Position numbers and translations under genes: made by a program. 64,000 nt of DNA, from NCBI RefSeq assembly GCF_964340395.1, contig NC_135551.1:31073955-31137954 (forward strand), in the 5' to 3' direction. Below are positions 15,536-29,600 of the stretch, piece by piece. The DNA comes from Glandiceps talaboti (lineage: Eukaryota; Hemichordata; Enteropneusta; Spengelidae). The notes under the pieces are model-generated. The model made no database searches, was not told the origin of the DNA, and saw only the letters and a list, made by a program, of their open reading frames with translations. Position 1 is the first letter of the stretch; each line of letters opens with the position of its first letter.

Positions 15536-18500
15536 ACATCATCTTATTTAAAGGTAAAATTTTATTTGAAACTCATATGACTAACTGCTCTTAGAGTATA
15601 AGAATTATTGTAAATTGAAATGATATCTAAATAGGTTTTATAATGACACAGAACTTTTTGACTTACCACTTAGAGAGATAGAATTCATAAAGTTTAACAG
15701 GACATCTGAGAGGATTGTCAGTATTCTCAGCTTGTTCTAACATTGGTGCATCATCACGCTTCCTCTTATTTCCAGGTTCTTGACCTGTTAAATGACATTA
15801 CATTGTCAGATTGTATTACAAGCATGAAAGACATACAATGATGTATGAAAAGATATATGACAAGGTATGTTAGGACTGAGTTGTATTTCCTACTAATACC
15901 TTAAAATACATTGGGACGAGTTGTAATTTGAAAGTATGATGCTTACAATACATTTTCTGACATACTTTTATATATAAATAGCATTTTATAATAAAAACAA
16001 TTATTCTATTTTTTGTAACATTGTCACCAACTTGTCATTTTATTTGATACATGGACAAATGCTTACCTTTAATCTGTGGATTGTAGTATCTCAAGTAAAC
16101 TGACTTAGTTTGGTTTTTTGTGTTGCTTTTCTTCCAGTGTTTTAGGACATGAGTGAAAGACATCTTGCAATGCTGCTCTGACGTTTTCAGATTGAAATAC
16201 TTGGTATTAAAATAGACAAGTGTACCCAGTAAGACAAATGGAGAGTGTGCACCAAGCTGTTTACATTCCCACAGCATTTCTTCTTCAATGCATGTATTTA
16301 TCATTCCTATATGATTAATATCAGGTTTCCAATGAGATAAAATTTCTGTCAGGATGTCTGTAAACTTCTCAAAATAAATATCAGTGAAGACGTTTTCCAC
16401 GCGGCCATTCTCAAACAAGTATTGTTGAATTCCGAGGCAAAGGTAAAAGATAGTATCAGGAGTATATTCATCACCACTGGGTTTACGTACTTCTTTTAAG
16501 AAATGAAACAAGGAGTAATTAATCTCATCAGCTGAACACTGGAGAATATCAGATTTGAATTTATAGATCTTTTTGCTGTCTTCTGAGTTGCTTTCTTGGT
16601 TCTTTTGTTGTGCCCATATCCTGTATGCATTAATACCATATGTGTATTTGAATCCCTGTGACTGAGATGTGTTTTGTTGTTGAGGTGTTGCCGGGGAAGC
16701 CGTGTCAACATCATCATCATCCTCCTCCTCTATAACTTTAGTTTTCTTTCTTCCCCGACCACGTCTCTTAGATGATCTGGTATTACTTCTTGTTGTAGGT
16801 GCAGTTTTAGCTCTAGCCCTTGCACGTTGCTCTCTTGGTGAAAGTAGCTCCTCTTCAAAATCAATGGTAGCCAGGTCAGGTGTTTCTAAAGAATTATGGA
16901 AAGCTACACATATCAGTAAGATCACCGTTCTAAGAAGAACATGTTAAGTTGAATAAGATTGCATCCTCACAAAAATGATTATGTCATAAAGTATTGTAAC
17001 TTTTTGAATATTTTCAAGTACATTCACTGACACCAAATCACTGACAACAAATGCCGATCTTCTTAGCAATCTCCTAAAGGCTACATATGATTCTGTTGTT
17101 GCTAAATACAAAAGGACAAAAAGGGGTAAACGGACAGGACCAACAAGCCAGCTTCCCTTCTTAAGCTTTTTTTGTCATTTAAACTAGACAAATTTCATAA
17201 TTCTGTGTAACTGCACTCAACATAAATGCAAGAAACTTATAAAGTCACTTGATTAGACTCATTTAGTATTTAATGTGTATTCATTTTCTACAAAGGTTTT
17301 CCCTTTTAAGTCTGCTTGTGTTCTGCCAAAGTTCCATCTCACCTGAGGTGAAATTATCAAACCGAGATCAGAAAGTATCTGAATGAATGGTACATCTGCA
17401 ATATGTATAATTTGATATCTGTACAGAAATGATGACTGTCAACGTGTCATCTCACCTGCACTGAAGTCTTGATCATTACTGGGTTCTGATATCACTTGTG
17501 CAATATTGGCAGCCATTTGTAGAATGTCATCTTCTAACATCTGAGATGGTATCACTTGCTCTGTTTCTTCAAATGTTAAGTTACCGGTCTCACCATCTTG
17601 ATGCAAAGACAAAAATCAACTGTTTTTAGTTTTAATTTGACATATACAATGTAGCTTAAATGCACATTATATTTTATTAACTGGGTGTGGACACTTGAAT
17701 TCTATCTTTATGGATTGATTACTCATGAGGTATTGCATGAATGCTATATTTTCAGACAAGTTTAGTTAAGCATGATAAAAGCACAGAAGTAATGCATGAG
17801 AGTATGTCATATGCTATATATATATATAGAAAACATTCACAACTATAATTACAACAGGAGTTTGTGCTAAGCAGGAAGCAGCTTGATTCACAATTGATTA
17901 TAAAACGTAAGGGTAAGATCAAATGTAAGGTTACACTATTATGCAGCAGCCAAGTGATCATATATGGGGCGATGTGGTGGTGGTGGTGGAAGGGGGCGAT
18001 GGTGGTGGTAGTGGAAGGGGTGGTGGTGGGGTGGTCATGAACTAACTGTATTATACTTGTGGTAATAGGCCTATGACACTTGGCATATGCTGTAAGACTG
18101 ATTGTTATATACATGATGCTTGTTCACATCTCACCTTCCTGTGTTTCTCCTGATGCTGACAAGTTATCTTCTTCTTTCTTGCTATCACTACTACTCTTCT
18201 CACCAGCAATGGCTTCTGCCATTAGTAATAACTCAGCCTCTAGAGGATCTGATGGCGTCTTCTCCTTAATCTCTTCCATTGTCTTTATCAGTTTATCGGC
18301 ATCATTATTAGCTACTGGTAACCACATAGGAACTGGCAATGGCATGGGTGTAAACACAGGAGCAGGTACAACAGAGTTATACATCTGCATTGGTACAGGG
18401 ACGTATATAGGTACTGGTATTGGTACTACTATTAACTTGGGTTTCCAATCAGCTTCTGTAAAATTAAATTAAAATATTGCAGAGTAATACCATGTCCAGT

Positions 18501-19574
18501 ATAACCAAGATCATAGTTCTTTAGAAAGTAACTCTACACTACATCATTATAATTGAAACAACAGTCTACATCTTGTAAGTTGCTGGTTCTATATCGCTGC
18601 TGCCTTTTTCTACATGCCTGAAGTCCTTGGGCAAGATTTGAGCCGTGATTGTGCCTCAGTCGACCCAGCTGTATAATTGAGGACCTGGTAGGATAGAGGT
18701 TACAATGTGAATGCTTTACTCCTATGCACTTATAAAGGTTGCGATGGATTGTATGCTCCAAATGGAGTTGCGGAAGTTATGTATGGTCATTTTGACGATC
18801 TGTGTCAGAAGTAATAATTGGACAATGCTATAATAAAGACATACACTAGAAGGCATTTATAAATGTGTACTATCAATTACTATTATTATTACTATAAATA
18901 TCAACCAAACAAACTTACCTGTACTTGTTGATTTACTGGACTGGTGTGGTTTACAAGATGTTGCTTTGGTCTGTGTGAATGGTTTACACATCAAACTCTT
19001 ATTCTTCAATATTTTAGGTGGTGCTGGGGGTGGAGGTGGTGGGTCTAATTTAGGAAGTGGCGGCATTACTTGTGATGACACTGTTTTCATCATAGGATCA
19101 GTGTTGGTTTTCAGAAGAGAGGAGCTCTGTACAGTTGGCAAAGTAACCGGATGCAACTTGGTTGCACTGCCTTGAATATTCTGTATCTTAATTTGGCTAG
19201 GTTTTGCCACGTGTCCCTTATTCAGAATTGTAGGAACTGTGGTTACTTTGTTGATGGTAGAAACAACTGTTGACAAAGAGTATGAGTACATCAATTACTA
19301 TCAATTCATTTACTTAACAAAACTGGAGTAAGTCTAACTTGATAATTAGGTATGTTGGTCTCTTAAAATAGACTTTCTCGTTTAGTAAGACTAAAGTTGA
19401 CACAGAGTACAATGCTAACACTTGTTGATGTTCCTCCACAGATTCCCTAGTGACAACTGGCCCGATGGCAGCATATTCAACCAATTACAGGTGTAATAGG
19501 TTTCACTGTACTGACCTTGGGACTGTATCATCTGATGTTGATAGCCTTCCGGGTCTTTTTTAGCAAAGCCATGA

Positions 19575-19615
<41 letters not shown>

Positions 19616-22600
19616 AATAGTGGAGACTTGAGTTCAAGTTGATGTTCTGAATGCAGTTATGGGTACAACTACAGCAGATTTCATGCTGTTACCTGGGTTA
19701 AAAACTTACAAAAATACTAATCTTACATACCTGGTTGCTGGAATACTACTTGATTTTGTTGCTGTCCTGGGGCTAGTGACATGACAGATGCAATAATTGG
19801 AGTGGAGGAAGAACCAGCTAAAGTATTCAAGCCTACAACACACAACAGAAGACAACAAACAGAAATTATAGTTCTACCTTATACAATGCATGAGCCATTT
19901 AGAACAAAAATATGGAATATATACTCTGGTTGTTCTACGTCACTGGTTCTGTTGTGTTCGAAATATGAGTCAAAACGTTCAAAATTACCATTACTTTCCC
20001 CAATATTTATTTTATATTACTGGCACTGGTATAATTATGTTATAGCTTATACATCTTGCAAAGTTAGTACTTTCAATTTGGGGTTTCTGTGAGTTGCACA
20101 ATATGTTTGATTCGACAGGGTACACATACTTTATTACATTATTGACTTACAAGTTAGAGTATGTTCATTTGATATGACACGATATAACCATTTTATTACT
20201 ACTATTTTGTTACTTACTAGTTACATGGTTAGAGTCTGGTAACTTGGGTTGCATTTGTGTGGTAAGGTTAGGAACATTCTGCTGGGTGTAGAATAGAAGT
20301 AAGCAGTGCTGATTGCAGACATGTTTCATTTCTCCTCTCCACATGAAGCTTTCTTCTAAGCGTCGACCTTGTTGTCTGCATCCATCACATCTGTAACATA
20401 CATGTATCACAGGATTTTGGAGTGAGATACTATTGTTACAAATCACAGGATTTTGAAGTGAGATACTGTTGTTACAATTAGAATTGATAATTATCAAAGC
20501 AGAATAACGATCTTCTGGTTCATTCATTCTAAACTTTTTTAAATAACAAACTAAAATATTCTTATTAGCTAACTATATACTGTACAGCCACTTTTCATGA
20601 TCACTACCAATGATTTTAAAACATTTATAGCGGTTAGAAAATCAGATTTTGACCCAATTTGTAAGTCACTGATCCTATCATTAGAGTAATTCCTCAACTA
20701 GAAACTAAAAGTACCATCATGACAAACTACCCATTATTTTTTAACTTGTTAGCTTCACTGTCAAATTGTCTAATGATGCTAAGAAGGATCAAATCACTTA
20801 CCTGGCTGCCTGACTGTACCATAGTTCATATTTATCTAGACATGCCAAAGAACAAAACTGTTTCTTCTTTCCATCAATCACTTTATCACACAGAGCTTTA
20901 CCAAGCTGTGAGCAATAATCACATACTATACACTTCAAACCAAGTCCTTTGGTAAAGTCTTGTTTGAAAAGCAGTTTACAGCCTGGAAAAGTAATCACAC
21001 AAAATGATTGTTTAGTTACACTCTAGTATTTCCAAATTGTACTAGAATATCTTGCTATTCTTTAGTTTTTGAATTGACATCAATTTCTTTGTTTTTACAA
21101 TAGATCTGTGAAATGTCAAAACTTGAGGGGACACATGGAGAACTGTGTCCATCCACTGAAGATGATACAAATCAGTTATGTTAGGGAGTCTAATTCTATC
21201 CCAAACCCAAACCCAAACCCCCTAGCTTGAATGCAAATGAGCCTCTCTCACACAGATGGTCCAGAGGTCTACATTCTTGCTAACATGAGAGCAGTGGTAA
21301 GGAAAAAGACTTTCAAAGTGGTCTTCAACAAAAGTTGTCATTTCATCCCTAGTTGTTAATTTATTCAAGTTTCTAGGCTTGCATAGTCTACATGGCTGAT
21401 TTATAGCAATTGGCACTTGAGAAAGACTGTATAAAATGTAAATAATTATTTCATAATAATATTTGAGCACACTTTATTTGGTGGGAAACAGAAAACACAA
21501 GTGCAATCTTAACCTGAAACCTTGCAATATTCTGTGACATGTATGTTAGACATTTTCTGTAGCCTAGGATCAATGAAGTAAATGTTACCTTCACTGCAGA
21601 ATGATCTCTCTTGGCCTGAAAATTTACAGGTTTCATAGAGTATTTTCTCCTGTTGACACATGTCACACACAGCTGTTATAGCATTGATCTGAAATAAAAA
21701 TCAAACATCTGATTACATTATACATTACTGCCGCAATATGAATATTTGCACTTGAGGAGAGAAACACTGATGGCTGATAACACAGGAACTCTCGGTTTTT
21801 AATACACGCAGAGTAAATGTTTATATGATTGGAAAGTAAATGGATTTTAAGTATGATTTTTATCATGTTAGATTGCTAAATTATGCAATGTTGATGAGGT
21901 ATTTCTTTTTCTGTATCGTAGTTTTCAAATACTAAATACATATTTAAAACATTGACTTACCCTTTTGAAATCTTCCAGGCATGGTTGACTGCAAAACTGA
22001 GTACAGTTACCTTTGTATTCCAATGTGACTGGTTTACTGGAGAAATTCATTTTACAAAGTGAGCACTGTAATTGTAAAGTCTGGTGTGGCAGGGTAACGG
22101 TGGGTGTGTTAAACTGTGCCTGGAATGCTATTACACAGTTGTAACAACAAAAATTCCTGATAGTATTGTCACTCATGGTTAGATGAAATAATGGTGGCGA
22201 CATTTTTTTACAATGATGACACTGTGCAGCACTTGCAGTTACAGAGGCCGATGATTTCTGTGCTTGCTGTGGCTGTGGTTGTTGTGGAACCACTGGAGTT
22301 GGCTGACTGCTAACTTTCTCTCTGTAGGCTTGTAGACACGGTAAGGAGCAGAAGAGCTGTACTTTGTTATTTGAATCTACTCTTTCCACCATTTCAAAGT
22401 TGGTCTTCTTTGTCTTACACCAGTAACACTCCACAAATCTCTTGTGTAAGTCTTTAAATTTGTTCATACAACGGAGAGTACAGAATCGTTTAGGTTTACC
22501 TTCGTACTGCATATATTGAGGTGTGTATTTATCATTATAACAATTGACACCACACTGATCACAGCAGTTCATACTCAGATTGTGAGCGTAACGGAAAGCA

Positions 22601-25600
22601 GCAAAACACGCATCACTACAGAGTTTGTGAACCTGGCCTTGAAAATTGACTTCATGTTTGACCTGTAGAGAGTAAATAATAATCATATGACTCCCACTTA
22701 TTAGCAATGTTTTAAATAGTGATATCAATATATATGAATGACTATGGAGCATACAAATATATATGTCACTATCATGTACAGTGAGACTGTTTACAAACAC
22801 TGCAAAGATACAAATGGAAAGTCAAAAACAGGCAAACAATTTCTTTCAAGCAAATCCCTGACTGTGTTGATGAGATGTTCGTGAACATTTGGGCTTCATT
22901 TCCAAGAAATCTTTTGGCTGTGTGAGTAGAAACTTTCATTTATAAAATCTTTTGGCTGTGTGAGTAGAAACTTTCATTTATAAGCTCAGAGTTCATGAAC
23001 ATTCATTCTTATAGAAATAATGTTTTGTATTTGTGTCCCGACATTTGTACATCTTTTTTGTCAAAGAAAAGTGCATTTGATGTTTTTTGTCACAATATTT
23101 AGTTGATCCTCCAGTTGGTCAACATAATCTGTTGTGATTTTCTTTCAATTCTCACTTACACTTTTTGACTGACTGACTGACATATGTTTTGTGTTGAACT
23201 ACTTGTTTTGTGTTATAAATAGGGACACAGACATAAATCATTTCCTAGAATAGTTGGGTTTTTCCACTCTGGCTGGTCTACTGTTTAGGACCATCCCTGT
23301 ATCATTTTGTGGTGTTCCTGTACTTGACTGGCATTTCACATCAACTTGTATACAGGCACTGAACAAGCAGTTTACACCTAACATAGAACAAGGTTTACAG
23401 ACATGTCGCTGTGGTCAATATGTCAAAGCTATGTTAGTCCAGTCAGAAAGCACAACTCTTTGAACTTTAACTATACCATTTTTTTGCAGTCTTACCTGTC
23501 CCATTTTATCACACACAGAACATTTTTTGATGACCCCTTCATTTTTGGGTTTATCTGTCCTCTTGGCTTCATAGTTGGACACACAGTCTTGACTACAGAA
23601 CTCCTTGAAAGCACCTTTATTTCCAACTTGAGCCATTATGATATCACTGTTGCTGATCAGTTCTTTGTTACAATTTATACAAGTTTTCATTCGCCTGTTA
23701 ATTTCTGTGAGGCATGTCTGTGTACAGAACATGAGCACTCGTCCTGACAAGTTCTTGATATACTTTCCAAGGTTAGGGGCACTCACAACTCCTTTGCAAT
23801 ATCCACATGTCTTTGTAGCAGGCTGGGTATTCTGTGATGTCTTGTCAATGCGTAATGAGTTCTTCTTGGCAAACAGATCCATACATGATAAACAGCAAAA
23901 ACGATACCTTTGTCTATTCCAATCCAATGTCTGGGTTAATGTTTTGACCTGTTTACACAGACTGCATGCTGGTTGTTGTCGTCGAGTTGTTCTTATAACT
24001 TGTGTTATCTCAAGCTCAGGATCATCTGAAAATGTATGTAATACATCAAATGTATTCTGTTACATTCCTCTTCTACACTTTCGTGTTTTGTTGCAGCTGA
24101 AGAATAGTTTTCTGACTGGATTAGCATTGGGCTAGCAATAGTTCCTCATCAGCATATGCTAGCAGCTGGAAGGGTTAATGCATGCACCTGACTAAAGTTA
24201 GACAAGGTTAGCCCAATTTTAAAATGAGGCTGGCACACCTGCATCTGCCATACGTTAGACATTATGTCAGCTCAGTGCTAACATCAGGCTGTGCTAACAC
24301 CTTATCAGTGCGTGTTAGCAACTGGCAGGGTTAATACCTGCACAACCTTGATGTTAAGACTAGGTAGGTAAGCCAAGTGTTACATCAGCTAGCATATGAG
24401 AATGAGATTCTGAAGCTGTATTACAGAGGATTGACTTAACCTAACACAATTACTCTCTCCATAATTGACATTACAATTTACAGCTAAAGAAATGTTGATA
24501 ACTGTTGACTAGGGTGAGTTACAAATGTAACATTGGTGGTTACTGGGTTAACACATTACTCTCCCCATAACTGACTTTGGTGCTAAAGAAATATTGATAA
24601 CAACCGTGTTGAGTGAGTTAACATTGGTGGTTATTAAGTTAACACATTACTCTCCCCATAACTGACTTTGGTGCTAAAGAAATATTGATAACAATCGTGT
24701 TGAGTGAGTTAACATTGGTGGTTACTAAGTTAACACATTACTCTCCCCATAACTGACTTTGGTGCTAAAGAAATATTGATAACAATCGTGTTGAGTGAGT
24801 TAGCATTGGTGGTTACTAAGTTAACACATTACTCTCTCCATAACTGACTTTGGCACTCAAGAAATATTGATAACAATCGTGTTGAGTGAGTTAACATTGG
24901 TGGTTACTAAGTTAACACATTACTCTCCCCATAACTGACTTTGGCACTCAAGAAATATTGATAACAATCGTGTTGAGTGAGTTAACATTGGTGGTTATTA
25001 AGTTAACACATTACTCTCCCCATAACTGACTTTGGCACTCAAGAAATATTGATAACAATTGTGTTGAGTGAGTTAACATTACTTAGACATGAATAAATGT
25101 GATTGCATCAGTAAGCCTTTACACTGGTACAAACTGTATCTCACTTTACAATACTTACCATCTTTATCCTTGCTAGTAGGTGTTTTATCAGTAATCTTTG
25201 ATGTTTGTACAGTAGGAGTGGGAGTCGAGACATCAGTACTTGTACTTGATGTAGCTGTAGTCGCAACATTTTTCTGTGTAAAATAGAAATTACATAGCAT
25301 AAAGGTAGGAGTTACCTGGTAGTCATGAACCACTAACAACATTCAAAGCTGTCTGCTTGTGTACTATTTATTACCAGCATGTTTTACAATATATTCAATT
25401 ATTTTGTAAAGTCAATTACTTGGTTTATTCCACTCATTCTATATTGTTCATGTTAGTGTTTTCAGACCCTAAAGAAGACCTCTTGCGTTGGGTTGAAATA
25501 TCAGTAATAAAGTTTAAACATAGACTGAAGGACTTGTTGACTTTTTTAAATTTATAAAATCCAAGTTGACCAATCTCAAGTCTATGTCTCATCATTGTAG

Positions 25601-26328
25601 TTGGACTAATTGCAGTTCTCATGACAACCTTGACCAATCTCAGATTGTAGATGGCTGATCAAAAGTTTTTTCATCCACAATAACATTTTTGTTCCAAACT
25701 CTATTCTACAGATAAGATCATCCCCTTGGAATTGAAATTGTATCCTTACCTTCTTTTGGTCATCAGAAGGCTCATTTTTGATTTTTAAACTACTGCCAAC
25801 ACCTGAAGTCACGGTATGATCTCCACTTTTGCTGTCTTTACCCTAAAAGTAAAGCAGAACATTAATGGTAGATGACAGTTAAACTTGTTAATTATTTCAA
25901 TGGTTGACAACAGTGAAATCTGATAATCATTTCCTGTAAATAATACGACAGAACCTCATGTCACACGAGTCCTTGAGTGGTGTATTTGTGGTATTTGCGC
26001 AAGTGCTTGAGATGGTCTCTGAGGTCATATTATGATCATTGCAAGGTGAAAGTGTAGCACAACACACTACAAACACAAGAGTAAATATGCAGGGTTCTGT
26101 TTTTACTATATGTTTATCATCAAACTTCAGAAAGCTACAACTGTGTTTGTGTCTAAATGTTGAAGATCACACTCATCTGCAAACATACACAAATACATAC
26201 ATACACAATACATAAACAACATACATACATACATACATACATACATACATACATACATACATACATACATACATACATACATACATACATACACACAACA
26301 TACATACACACACACATACATACATACA

Positions 26329-26390
<62 letters not shown>

Positions 26391-26412
26391 CATACATACA
26401 TACATACATACA

Positions 26413-26444
<32 letters not shown>

Positions 26445-26620
26445 CATACACACATACATACATACATACATACATATACATACATACATACATACATACA
26501 TACATACATACACACATACATACATATATACATACATACATACATACATACATACATACACACATACATACATACATACATACATACATACATACCTACA
26601 TACATACATACATACACAAA

Positions 26621-26651
<31 letters not shown>

Positions 26652-29600
26652 GTACATACAAACATACATACCTACATACATACATACATACATACATACA
26701 TACATACATACATACATACACAAATACATACATACATACATACATACATACATACATACATACACACATACACAAATACATACATACATACATACATACA
26801 TACATACATACATACATACATACATACACAAATACATACATATGTACATACATACATACATACATACATACATACATACATACACAAATACATACACACA
26901 ACATACATACATACATACATACCTACCTACCTACCTGCCTGCATACATAAATACATACATAAATTGATACATGCAATGTTTTCGGTATTGCACTGCAGTG
27001 GAAACACTGACACAGTATGCGATGCAAGTAATCAATGGTATATATGTAACTCGTTTGTATATAAGCAAGCAACGTTTTTGGAATTGCACTGCAGTGTAAA
27101 CACCAACAGTATATGATACAGGTAATCAATGGTATATACATATACATGTGCAGGTCATGTTAATTAATTCATGCCAATAATTTAAAAACTCCTTACCTGT
27201 TCTTCCTCTGTGGTTTGTTTCTGCTGTACTATTTTACTGATTATATTGGATATGTTTCTTGATCTTGTTTGATTGATATTGAGTTGATTACTATTATTTC
27301 CTGCACTATCACTTCCACTTGTTTTGTCACTGTTTTCATTTTGATTTGTCTCCTTGTTCTTTGATTGTGTTTCTGTTTGTCTACTGCTGCCCTCTGTGGT
27401 GGCACCCTCTGAGTGTTGAGGTTTCTGCATTTCAGCTGTACTATGTTCTTTGATGGGTGAAGTAACATCATCATCAACAAGGTCTATAATTTCAACTGGC
27501 TTGGTTTTATCAGTTTCACCTACAACAATAAGATCATCATCAGTTTCCTGTGTTTTGACCTTATTTCCTTCTGTCTTACTACTTTTCACAACCTGCTCAT
27601 CTCCCTGTGTTGTTTTGTTCTCGCTGACTATAGCTGGCTCATCAACCTCCATTGGTGATGTGTCACCTGACAAATCCTTGGTACTAGATTGGTCTGCTTC
27701 ACCTTGACCAGTACTTAACTGGTGTTCAGTCATTGGTTGTGTGAGTTGCTCACTGTAGCTGGTTACACTACCTTCAATAATACACGGCATAGAAGTGACA
27801 CTCCCTTCAACAATTTTTGGCATCAATGACTGACTTTCTGTTGATTCCTGATTAGTTTCTGTTTCCATAGCATTTGATTCCACCATAGCAACATCTCCAC
27901 TCCCCTTTTCTTCCTCAACAGTAGTGTCCATGGCAGCAGCTGTTCCTGCATCATCTGTAACTGCAATTTGTGTGTCTTTTTCTGTGTTGCTTTCATCTTG
28001 GGATATGGAATCTGTGGAAATGATCTGTCTTTGTGTCACTGCAGCAGGAACGTCATCTGCATTTGAACTCTCAGGATTTTGAGTACCGATCACATGACTT
28101 TCAGTATCACCACTGTTTTCTAAATTAGTTCTTTCTGTAGATTTGGCACTGTCTAATAGCTGCATTGTATTACCCTCTGTGATGTCATCATCTGAAATCA
28201 CCTGTGCAGTGTCGTCATTGGTTTTTGTAGGGTCATCTGACACAACCTGTGTGGTGTCATCTGACACAACCTGTACAGTGTCATCATTGGTTTCTACAGT
28301 ATCATCTGGGATCACCAGTACTGGGTCATCCGATATCACTTGCACTTTGTCATCTGTCATCACTGGTACCATTTCATCTGATACCACCTGTACTGCATCA
28401 TCTTTAGCTTCTGTGGGTTCATCTGATACAACATGTGCTATGTCTTCCTTAGCTTTTGAAGGCTCATCCGACACCACCTGTACAGTGTCATCTGACACCA
28501 CCTGTACTGTGTCCTCATTGGCTATATCACGGTCATCTGACATTGCCTGTACTGTGTTATCAGACACAGGCTGTACTGGGTCATCATTAACTTCTATCGG
28601 GTCCTCTGAAATCATCTCTACTGGGTCATCAGTGGCTTTTGCAGGGTCATCTGACATTATTTGTGCTGTCTCCACTGCCTGATCATCACCTGCATTCACT
28701 CCTAACATGTCGACATCATCCATTGGTCTATCATCTTCCATACTTCTTGGGTCATTGTCTTTTGCTGTTGATGTAAGTGTTTCTTTCTGATTGTCTTCAA
28801 TGGATGACTCCTGTGTATCCTTGCATTCAGATATGTCATTTGAAGTCATAATAGTCTGTTCTGAATTACCATCTGCATTCTCAACTAATTCACTATCTTC
28901 AGATTTACTGATCTCATCAAGAGATGTACATTTATGTTCATCCGATTCAACTTCAAAGTCTTTGTTCTCTTTCATATTGTTCAATTCTGGTGATACATGT
29001 ATTTGTTCTTCAATTTGTGCTATTTCAGGGTCACTGACCTTTGTGGGTTGGTCAACATCTTTAGGTGTTGTAACTCCATCTACATCTATTTCACCCTTAC
29101 TATCTTTCACACTAACAGATGCTTCCTGTATTTCCCTCCTATCTTCATTAATTTCAGATTCTACTTCAGCCTCTACATTATCGTCTGTCATCTCTGACAC
29201 CTGTTTTCCATTTACTTCAGACACCGCTGATATTTTATCTATCAATATCGTCTCTTTGCTTTTACCAAGCTGTACAGTATCTGCATTGTATGTCTCAGTA
29301 ATTTTGTCCTGTAACAAAAAAATAACAGATTACTGTCATACGTATTTGTGCAATGAAATTTGTAGTGGTTCTGCAAAACTCGGTATAACATTGCTAACAA
29401 AAATTAACAGATTACAATGACAAAGAATACATTCAGTAAAAACTATGACATTGACAGACTGAACAGAGGTGATCAATCTTTGCAGGAGACACAGTAAGCC
29501 AACATGGTATTTCATCAAAAATGACAAAAAATACATGATAATAAATAAATCTACTTTCTTAATATAACGTTACTAAGAAGTCGTCAAAATTTGATAGAAA

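Noticed and set aside
14905-15580. Overlapping frames of about 145-208 codons in the CTAT/CTGT region
   Set aside because: Pure microsatellite translation inside the last ZMYM intron.
21204-21222. Interstitial telomere-like CCCAAA repeat
   Set aside because: Only about three CCCAAA units, not the animal TTAGGG type.
26127-27116. Frames of up to 319 codons in the CATA tract
   Set aside because: Repeat artefact inside ZMYM intron 2, open on both strands.
27450-29420. Ser/Thr/Cys-rich plus-strand frames
   Set aside because: Antisense shadows of the acidic ZMYM exon 2.
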